A stretch of DNA of 42,160 nt, taken from positions 1-42,160 of the forward strand of contig JAGBIJ010000044.1 of the NCBI GenBank assembly GCA_017935045.1, given 5' to 3'. This document shows positions 1 through 6,539 of the stretch, one piece after another (the stretch's first letter is position 1; each line of letters opens with the position of its first letter). A program made the position numbers and the translations under genes. This DNA is from Muribaculaceae bacterium (GTDB lineage: Bacteria > Bacteroidota > Bacteroidia > Bacteroidales > Muribaculaceae). Under the pieces are notes generated by a model. It did no database searches and was not told the DNA's origin. It saw only the letters and a list, made by a program, of their open reading frames with translations.

Positions 1-3
1 ATA

Positions 4-60
4 CTGCAAGGGTTTTGAGCTGCAAAATCAATTTCATGCAGCTCAAAACATAACTTGCAG
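4..60. repeat. Long two-tier inverted repeat (hairpin)
   Basis: The inner arms are perfect 12-mers: TTTTGAGCTGCA at 13-24 and its complement at 37-48, around a 12-nt loop. Outside them is a perfect 7-bp pair, CTGCAAG at 4-10 and CTTGCAG at 54-60, with short unpaired bulges. There is no T-tract typical of an intrinsic terminator on either side. It could be a small RNA fold, a recombination or attachment site, or a protein-binding site; the sequence alone does not decide. Confidence 0.6.
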
Positions 61-349
61 AATCCCGACGGATTCCGTCCCGACCTACAGAATCAGAAGG
101 CTTGATAGCACCAAATTACAATAGGCTCCATATATGAAAGGTAACTGTAATCGGGATAGCCGACTGTTTCAATTACTTGGAACATCAATATTGGCAAAAT
201 CCATCTGCATGCAATGAGGAAGAATAAGATTTGACGAAAGATAGTTGATATATCTCTACGTTCTATATAAAATGCTTTCGAGATTGTAATTCGGTTAATA
301 CACATTACTACAGACAGTTGTTTGTTGAAGTCTTGATTGCAAAGATGCT

Positions 350-500
350 GTTAGTATGTATTGACGTATGTACGTACTAATGTATTGATGTATGAACGTA
401 TTGACGTATGAACATCTGAACGTATGGATGTACATATGTATGAACAGATGTCTGAATGAACTTATGAGCAGATGGATGTTATGCCTTATGGATGAATGAC
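350..500. repeat. Degenerate ATG-rich short tandem repeat tract
   Basis: The words ACGTATG, GAACGTATG and ATGN (N = A, T or G) recur at short irregular intervals throughout this stretch. All frames examined on the plus strand carry stops such as TGA, so it is not a coding repeat. It looks like a decayed simple-sequence array. It sits beyond the 3' end of the six-gene minus-strand operon. Confidence 0.5.
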
Positions 501-524
501 AGGAAAGATTGCCAGTAGACTTGC

Positions 525-558
525 TGACTGATGTGCCAATCAGTCATCTGGCTGATTG
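525..558. other. Overlapping mutually exclusive hairpins
   Basis: TGACTGAT (525-532) pairs with ATCAGTCA (539-546), and CAATCAG (537-543) pairs with CTGATTG (552-558). The middle segment can join only one partner at a time. The element lies about 50-85 nt past the stop of the last gene of the minus-strand operon, where a 3'-end structure would be expected. No U-tract follows on either strand, so a classic intrinsic terminator is not supported. Confidence 0.4.
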
Positions 559-608
559 CAGGAACAATCAATCGGTGGAAGATTTTTCGAGGGAGAACAC
601 CCCAACCA

Positions 609-833
609 TTATAACCTTGATTTCTCGGCATACATCTTTGACACCATACTTTCCAAAGTAGCCTTGGAAAAGTTTCCTGTCAATGTGGAATTAGCTGATT
701 TAAGCTGATAGCCAATTGAGTCCAATATATCGCTTATGCGTTGGGCTTCTTGGCGAGATTTCGCGGACTGACACAAAATGCTTTTTAAGTCTTCTGCCGC
801 TTGGTCTATTTGTTGTTCAACAGTCATAGTCAT
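609..833 (-). CDS. Small 74-aa protein, last gene of the defence-like operon
   Basis: I do not recognise this 74-residue protein. It is mostly polar and predicted helical, with heptad-like runs (MTVEQQIDQAAEDLKSIL), so a short coiled-coil or helical-bundle partner protein is plausible. Its ATG overlaps the stop of the AlbA_2 gene by four bases (ATGA at 830-833), which argues that it is truly translated by coupling. A second in-frame ATG two codons later is an alternative start. It may regulate or stabilise an upstream component; that is inference from position only. Confidence 0.6.
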   Translation of the reverse strand: MTMTVEQQIDQAAEDLKSILCQSAKSRQEAQRISDILDSIGYQLKSANSTLTGNFSKATLESMVSKMYAEKSRL

Positions 834-2365
834 TCAAATTTTATTTCCCAGGTGCCTTTCTTTGTTGCTCCTTTACGACAAAGAAATACACCTTTATTTT
901 CCATTTTCTTTCTCAAAGTCCGCACCTGATCTATGGTCAAATTCAATTCTTCCGCCATCTTGGACAATGTTATGGAGGGCATTGCTATAATCAGAGACAG
1001 CAGATTGCGTTGAACTTCCGTCAAATCGCGATTATTGATTGCGTCAATAATTTCTTTGGGGAGTTCTTTGGTTTCTTTGGGATTTTCTTTGGTTTCTTTA
1101 TTTCCTTTGGCGGAATAGCCTGTTTGTATGCCGTTTCCTTCGCCACTCGATTTGATGGCTTCTTGGGAAGCCACGTTCCTTGTCGGTCGTTTGAAGGATA
1201 CGATTACAAAGCCTCCGTCCCAACGCCATGTGGGTTCCTCAACGCCTTGTTCGCGGCAGGCATCCATTATGCGTTTGGCTCCAGAACCCCAGCTTTCAAG
1301 ATAGGTTGATTTGTAAAGAGCTTCGGCAATCTTCAGATTGTAGGGGTATGATTCGTGCGGCTCTTTAATGGATTCAGGCGAGATTTGAGGAGGAAATATG
1401 CCGGGGTTGGCAATCTCTATGCGGTCGTCGTAGATTGCGATACTTCCTGTCAGATTATGCTTCTCCCATTGACGATGGCACAGACTGTTGATCAAAGCTT
1501 CGCGCAAAGCGTGATACGGCACTTCAAGCCGTTCCTCGCGCTGAAGGCTGTGGTTTGTAATCTTTCCGCTGAGATTGAGGTGCTTGAAGAAGAAAGCCAT
1601 ACCTGCGTCAAGCAGGTCGAAGAAGTTGCCCTCTGCACGTTGGTTGTCGATAAACTCATTCTTATCCGTACCCAAAAACCGGGCCATCCGAAGCCGGAAC
1701 TGCGGATACTCTTCGATATTGTTTGAGAAAAGCATCACCGCTCCATTGGTCGGATTGCCGTTTTTCAACAGATTCCATTTCGCCAACGTATCGCCGATCG
1801 GCGCACTCATTGCACTTGCAGGAATCCTGCCACCCTCAACGCCAAGTCGGATGCACCCTCTGATATGTTTCTCGTTCAAGTCGGCAAGCGTAATACCATC
1901 TGCCATCTGACGCTCCCACGCATACATCTGAGGCTGATGCGCACGGATTCGTTCATCGTACATCTCGTGAGGCATTACCTTCGTTGTGCTTTCGACTTTA
2001 TAATAAGGGCATCCGTGGAAGGTATGCGGACGCTCTCCCCATACCCACCCGTCAAAGTGCATAGCAATCACTTTATTTCCCGGACGGTCAGGCACATCCA
2101 CGTAATGAATCTTCACATCGACAGCGGGTTCTAATCCGGCAACGGCCTGTGCAATCTCACGTTTAGTCGTATCCGTAACCTGCTGTCCAAGAATCTTCAA
2201 TCCAGTCGGTGCAACACCGAAAATCAGCCAACCACCATCGGTGTTCAGAAACGCACACGCCGAGTGCATACCGTCTTTCAGTTCGCCGGTTGTCTTTTTT
2301 AGCTCCAGAGCCCGCGACTCGTCCGGCGCAATCAATGCCTTAATATCGTCAATAGTCATTCCCAT
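830..2365 (-). CDS. AlbA_2 / HATPase_c_4 protein with C-terminal winged helix
   Basis: This 511-residue protein has the Schlafen AlbA_2 type N-terminal domain (about residues 15-130; ESRALELKK, FLNTDGGWLIFGV). A RecG-C-like/HATPase_c_4 region follows (about 284-395; LREALINSLCHR, IYDDRIEIANPG), then a charged Lys/Glu linker (423-438) and a winged-helix-like segment (about 445-505). Family members are usually annotated as ATP-binding transcriptional regulators, and some occur in phage-defence loci. The frame is open upstream to 2440, but that would overlap the nuclease gene by 65 bases. ATG at 2365, 10 nt after the nuclease stop, fits better, with 2359 as an alternative. The C terminus overlaps the start of the 74-aa gene. 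Role as regulator or effector of the operon is inferred. Confidence 0.8.
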   Translation of the reverse strand: MGMTIDDIKALIAPDESRALELKKTTGELKDGMHSACAFLNTDGGWLIFGVAPTGLKILGQQVTDTTKREIAQAVAGLEPAVDVKIHYVDVPDRPGNKVIAMHFDGWVWGERPHTFHGCPYYKVESTTKVMPHEMYDERIRAHQPQMYAWERQMADGITLADLNEKHIRGCIRLGVEGGRIPASAMSAPIGDTLAKWNLLKNGNPTNGAVMLFSNNIEEYPQFRLRMARFLGTDKNEFIDNQRAEGNFFDLLDAGMAFFFKHLNLSGKITNHSLQREERLEVPYHALREALINSLCHRQWEKHNLTGSIAIYDDRIEIANPGIFPPQISPESIKEPHESYPYNLKIAEALYKSTYLESWGSGAKRIMDACREQGVEEPTWRWDGGFVIVSFKRPTRNVASQEAIKSSGEGNGIQTGYSAKGNKETKENPKETKELPKEIIDAINNRDLTEVQRNLLSLIIAMPSITLSKMAEELNLTIDQVRTLRKKMENKGVFLCRKGATKKGTWEIKFE

Positions 2366-2375
2366 ATGTTCATCT

Positions 2376-3566
2376 CTAAAGATAAGTAATTTGGTGTAGT
2401 TGTGGATTATATTCAATTGATTTGCCTGATATAATCGCATTAACAGCCTCCTCTATTACCCTAAACGGAACCATGAACCATTCTTGGGGTCGGCGCCCGT
2501 CAACGGTTACCTGTAACTGAACAGAAGCAAAAAGTTTATGAATAAGAGCCTCGAAAGTCGAAGATTTCACATTGTAGACTTTCCATGTTGCAACAATTTC
2601 GACATCAGCACAAAGATAGGTCGGCTCACTCTTAGCGTTGGCTATACGGCTCTCGACCGAGGTAACGGTAAAGCCGATTTTATAAAGATCTTTAAGCGCA
2701 GCAATCTCAGGACGGGTAGACTTTGAACGGAGTACATAAATTGTGCCGCTTTCAACGTCTTTATCAGTAATAGTGAAGCACTTCTCAAATTCTTCGGACG
2801 ACATTTCCGAACAATCCATGATGCTGTAACCATCAACAGACAGATTTTTAGTAATTGTGCGGAATTTGATGTCGGCCTCAGAGCCGTTTTCATATATAAC
2901 ACGAGTACGTCCATCAACACGTCCAAGATTATTCTTGGCCTCTTGCTCAAAGGCAGCGAGATAACCAATGATACCTTGTTCAACAAAGTATCGACCGACT
3001 TTCAGGTTTGGCTCGCTGAACTTGACGAGCCTATATTTCCCCGATTTCAATCCTTGCTGAATCTCCTTAAACCCCTCGGCGTACTTGTCGAAGTCTTCGC
3101 AAGGGCGACGTTTGCCAACATAATCGGCTTCTTTCCGCGCTTCAAGGCGTTGGCGCATATATTCGGGTATGTCAAACAGCCCCAGGTCATTCCCCACCTC
3201 AATATCAGCTAACAACGGGTCGTTAAGAATTGTCTTAAGTTGTTCTTCTTCCGTCAGTTCACGATGATATTCAGGCTGCGGTTCTTCCACAGTCTGAACC
3301 GGCTTAGGAAGAATACCGAGGTCGTCAAACGGGCGACAACGCTCTATCTTCTTCTCGCTTTTCAGAACCCCTACCCATTTATGAAAAAGCGAGGCTTCTT
3401 CGGGTGTATCTTCAGGAAGTCGACCATTGGCTTCGTAGAAGGCAAGTACCTCCTGAAAACCGGCTATGAGTCGATCGCTCGATGTTGTCCGCTTCCGTGG
3501 AGCAGTTACATCGGCCAAGAGCGGGTCATCAAATATCTTTTCGAGTTCCTTTTCCCAGTTGATCAT
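2376..3566 (-). CDS. GIY-YIG family nuclease (T5orf172/MUG113-like)
   Basis: The C-terminal domain (about residues 272-380 of 396) carries the GIY-YIG pattern: GTIYVLRS at 274-281 supplies the first strand, YKIG at 295-298 the second, R307 the conserved arginine and E339 (FEALIHKLF) the metal-binding glutamate. This layout matches the T5orf172-like branch of single-strand-nicking or double-strand nucleases. The N-terminal 270 residues are not recognised but contain two copies of a short motif, IFDDPLLADV (11-20) and ILNDPLLADI (113-122). The ATG overlaps the helicase stop by four bases (ATGA, 3563-3566), so translation is probably coupled. It is the best candidate for the DNA-cleaving subunit of the operon, because the methyltransferase shows no obvious nuclease site. 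Confidence 0.82.
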   Translation of the reverse strand: MINWEKELEKIFDDPLLADVTAPRKRTTSSDRLIAGFQEVLAFYEANGRLPEDTPEEASLFHKWVGVLKSEKKIERCRPFDDLGILPKPVQTVEEPQPEYHRELTEEEQLKTILNDPLLADIEVGNDLGLFDIPEYMRQRLEARKEADYVGKRRPCEDFDKYAEGFKEIQQGLKSGKYRLVKFSEPNLKVGRYFVEQGIIGYLAAFEQEAKNNLGRVDGRTRVIYENGSEADIKFRTITKNLSVDGYSIMDCSEMSSEEFEKCFTITDKDVESGTIYVLRSKSTRPEIAALKDLYKIGFTVTSVESRIANAKSEPTYLCADVEIVATWKVYNVKSSTFEALIHKLFASVQLQVTVDGRRPQEWFMVPFRVIEEAVNAIISGKSIEYNPQLHQITYL

Positions 3567-5539
3567 TGCTGCTGTGCGAGTTTATTGCGTTTTAGTTGCC
3601 TTAGGTGTTCAATAGCAATAGCTATGCGCCGAGCTAATGGGTCGCCGTCGGTTATCTCCGGTTTTATTTTGCCGGGATTTTCCTCACGCCACTTGGGAAG
3701 ATATTTTGTGAACAGCAAAATGGCTTCCTCGTCAGTCAGCTTCTCGGAGCGCTTATCCTCGATAACATATTGAATGGTGCGCAGCACTTCGGGAGTAAGT
3801 GATTTGCTGACAACCTCGTATGCGCGCTGGAACGGGTTAATTTCGGCAATAAGGTTGATGTCAAGGTCATTGAGATTGACGAACTTGTTTGCAATCTTGA
3901 TAAACTTATTGCCGGAATCATCAGGCCCTATAACCTGCTCGCCCTGTGTGGCAATAGTCAGGATAGTATGCTTTGCCACCGCATCGACTTCTTTTTCATT
4001 AAGATCGGGATATATATCACGGATAATCTTGGGGATATAGACCTCAGTTATCATTTCGGCCATACCCTCTCCGATGATAGCTTCTCGGATGTTTTTATCA
4101 GACAGCGTTGTGGCTACAAGGGTGTCAAGGTCATTCTCGACGATAGCTTTGGTTTTGTCATTGAGTTCGGGCAGACCTTTGACTTCGATAACGTGGTCAT
4201 CCTCGCTCGGCTTCTTCGGCTTATCAGGCGTGTCTTCATTGTCGACCTTGGTCTTGAAATTCCATTTGGGAGCCATAACCTGCTCCATTAGCAATGACGC
4301 GGATATAGCTTTGAGAAAATCGTTGACTGCCATTGAAACATCATCCTGTGCTGCATCCGGGCAAGGAATTAGGTTGGTAAACTGCGCATGGGTCTTGCCC
4401 TCACAGTCGCGGGTACAACGACCAATAATCTGAACAACCTCTGTCAGCGAGGCACGGATGCCTATGGTGATACAATGCTCGCACCATTCCCAGTCAAAAC
4501 CTTCTTTGGCAGTGCCGAGAGCAATCAGAATGTCAAGCGAGTCGCGGCTATTCATACGTTGCAGATAGGACTGCAATACGGCGCGTTGTTCTGCCTTATC
4601 TTCCACTAAATTGCCCACTTTCAGGAGTCGCCCGTCAGCTGTTCGCACATGGTAGATAAAGTTGTCGTAATCCTGACTCTCCAGTACACCGATATATTTA
4701 ATAATCTCAGCCACTTGGTCGTGCTTATTCATAAACGCCCCGGTCTTGCTGTTGGGGTGTGGAATATGGATAAGTGTTTTCTTGTGAGTATCGAGTACAT
4801 CGGGAATAGCCGTAAGATAATTGCCCCGGAAGAAACTGTAGCCTATGCCGAGGCTTTTCAGCCATTTGTAGCCGTTGAGTTGCTGGTAGTAGTTGTAGTT
4901 TATTGTCGGCTGAAACATAGCCTCGTCCTCGGGGCGCATCACCGGCACTGCATCGCCGCGGAAGTACGAGCCGGTCATAGCGAGTATGTGAGCAGATGTT
5001 TCGTTGAGCAGTCGGCGTATCAGTGTGCCGAGGCGGTTGTCCTCGTCAGCCGAACCGTGGTGAAACTCGTCGATGCCGAAGAATACATTATCGAGTTTGC
5101 GGGCATCAATGCCGTTGAGCGAATTAAGAAGCGTGGCATGGGTGCAAACGAGTTTTGTAGCCGTCGGATGGTCGAGAAATTCGCGGACTATGGATTTCTT
5201 GGAGTTCTCGCTCCCGGCAGCCAAACATAGATTCCAATACGGCGCCACTCGCCAATCTTCAAAAAATCCATATTGTTTCAAAGGGGTGGCCTTGAAACTG
5301 CGACCAATATTCTGCTGAGGAACGGCTACAATAACTTTTTTCACACTCTGATTGGCGAGTTTGTCGAGGGCGACAAACATCATGGCGCGGCTTTTGCCCG
5401 ATGCAGGCGGAGCCTTCACAAGCAAGTGTTGGCGATGGCGTTGAGCGTAAACCATCGTTTGCATTTCACGCATACCGAGTTCATCGGTACTGCTCGACTT
5501 GCCCGTTTGGGCATATTGTACTTCTACAAGGTTTTCCAT
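3563..5539 (-). CDS. SF2 DEAD/DEAH-box helicase/translocase
   Basis: The 658-residue protein shows superfamily-2 motifs in order: Walker A APPASGKS (43-50), motif II DEFH (157-160), motif III MTGSY (188-192), motif V GTAKEGFDW (342-350) and motif VI QIIGRCTRD (370-378). About 260 further residues follow with a charged linker (near 425-450) and an unrecognised C-terminal domain. ResIII-like helicases of this size power DNA translocation in restriction and other defence systems. The start overlaps the upstream zinc-protein gene by 16 nt, and the stop overlaps the nuclease start by 4 nt. The likely job is to couple recognition by the methyltransferase to the GIY-YIG nuclease; this is inference from gene order. 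Confidence 0.88.
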   Translation of the reverse strand: MENLVEVQYAQTGKSSSTDELGMREMQTMVYAQRHRQHLLVKAPPASGKSRAMMFVALDKLANQSVKKVIVAVPQQNIGRSFKATPLKQYGFFEDWRVAPYWNLCLAAGSENSKKSIVREFLDHPTATKLVCTHATLLNSLNGIDARKLDNVFFGIDEFHHGSADEDNRLGTLIRRLLNETSAHILAMTGSYFRGDAVPVMRPEDEAMFQPTINYNYYQQLNGYKWLKSLGIGYSFFRGNYLTAIPDVLDTHKKTLIHIPHPNSKTGAFMNKHDQVAEIIKYIGVLESQDYDNFIYHVRTADGRLLKVGNLVEDKAEQRAVLQSYLQRMNSRDSLDILIALGTAKEGFDWEWCEHCITIGIRASLTEVVQIIGRCTRDCEGKTHAQFTNLIPCPDAAQDDVSMAVNDFLKAISASLLMEQVMAPKWNFKTKVDNEDTPDKPKKPSEDDHVIEVKGLPELNDKTKAIVENDLDTLVATTLSDKNIREAIIGEGMAEMITEVYIPKIIRDIYPDLNEKEVDAVAKHTILTIATQGEQVIGPDDSGNKFIKIANKFVNLNDLDINLIAEINPFQRAYEVVSKSLTPEVLRTIQYVIEDKRSEKLTDEEAILLFTKYLPKWREENPGKIKPEITDGDPLARRIAIAIEHLRQLKRNKLAQQQ

Positions 5540-6537
5540 GTGTCAGGCATTATTGATTTCAGCGGTTTGTAAAATAGACAAGGGATTTGATTTTCAATAT
5601 TATAGCTATAATTACTCGCTTCCAGTCTGTAAGTCGAATAGAAAGCTTCAAGCATATCAGGCTCAAGCTGATTATATAAATTCGGGCCTATGGCGTTCAG
5701 CTCAGTTCTATAAAGAAGTTCTACGAAAGCTGTACTAACAATATGTGGATATGGCGATTTGAACATCGGTATGATATTGTTCATCCATTTATTCTCAAAT
5801 TTATCAGAATAGCCCATAATAATTATAGTTTTGCCTAAATACGGAAAAACATTTACCAAATTGGTTTCCTGAAAAGAAAATTTGAAACAAGGACCTCTGT
5901 CATCAACAACATTAATGGGAGAAGAAATGCATAAATCAAGTTGAAAAGGCAATTCAATATAATGAAATTTAAGCTCGGAATAATCCTTACTAAACACTCC
6001 TTTTTCCAGAAATTCCTGGTAAGCTACAATGTTATCAAACGTAGTATCGAGGTTTACGAGTATTGATAAATTCCTAATTTGGTAATTAGGATCGTTAGAT
6101 ACTGAACAATTAATTTGATGCCATATTACATCACGCGTAACTCGATTTACAAAAGCTTCTCTGCAAATACTACGATACGATAGTAAATATTGTGAGCGTA
6201 TGTTTGACCAATCAACTACGCCGTGCTTGGGTTCTATGTCTGCAAAAACACTATTATCATGAAAACTACAAAACCCATTAAAGCCGAAAGCTTCTTTTAA
6301 TCCTCGTGGGGAATAATGAAGCATATCATCTTTTTCTATGTTAACTAAATTTTGTGGTTCAAAAAGGTATATCTTTGAATCAGGGCAAATTGGCTTTAAA
6401 ATAATATTGCGGGTAAAGACGTGAGAAAAGATAGGCTTTGATTTACAATGTGGGCACATACAACCTCTATTAACACTTTTGGATTGGTTATATATAGATT
6501 GTAAATCAGCTAAAAATTTTCGTTGAGTCTTATCCAT
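5524..6537 (-). CDS. Unrecognised protein with Cys/His metal-site pattern
   Basis: I cannot name a family for this 337-residue protein. Near the N terminus it has CMCPHC (26-31), then SH (38-39), then GFCSFHD (88-94), a spacing of Cys and His that looks like a treble-clef or HNH-like zinc site. Similar 'C..C, SH, FC.HD..F' proteins occur as hypotheticals in bacterial accessory islands, as far as I recall. The rest is mixed alpha/beta with no signal peptide or membrane segment. It is distinctly AT-rich compared with its neighbours. It starts 2 nt after the methyltransferase stop and overlaps the helicase start by 16 nt, so it belongs to the same operon. It may be a second nuclease or a DNA/RNA-binding sensor. 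Confidence 0.7.
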   Translation of the reverse strand: MDKTQRKFLADLQSIYNQSKSVNRGCMCPHCKSKPIFSHVFTRNIILKPICPDSKIYLFEPQNLVNIEKDDMLHYSPRGLKEAFGFNGFCSFHDNSVFADIEPKHGVVDWSNIRSQYLLSYRSICREAFVNRVTRDVIWHQINCSVSNDPNYQIRNLSILVNLDTTFDNIVAYQEFLEKGVFSKDYSELKFHYIELPFQLDLCISSPINVVDDRGPCFKFSFQETNLVNVFPYLGKTIIIMGYSDKFENKWMNNIIPMFKSPYPHIVSTAFVELLYRTELNAIGPNLYNQLEPDMLEAFYSTYRLEASNYSYNIENQIPCLFYKPLKSIMPDTWKTL

Positions 6538-6539
6538 GA

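Larger units (their letters stand above)
1..608. other. Non-coding, repeat-rich flank of the defence-like operon
   Basis: No convincing gene is seen in these 608 bases. The stretch holds a long hairpin (4-60), a small perfect palindrome near 66-78 (arms GACGGA/TCCGTC), a degenerate ATG-rich repeat tract (about 350-500) and a set of overlapping hairpins (525-558). It lies downstream of the minus-strand six-gene operon that ends at 609. The 70-codon frame at 93-305 on the minus strand is hydrophobic but has no supporting neighbour, clear promoter or recognised family. Confidence 0.6.

Noticed and set aside
93-305. 70-codon hydrophobic minus-strand frame
   Set aside because: No family, no clear promoter or coupled neighbour. 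It stays a possible small membrane protein but is not supported.
350-500. CRISPR array in the repeat tract
   Set aside because: The repeats are short and irregular with no spacers of even length, and no cas genes are present.
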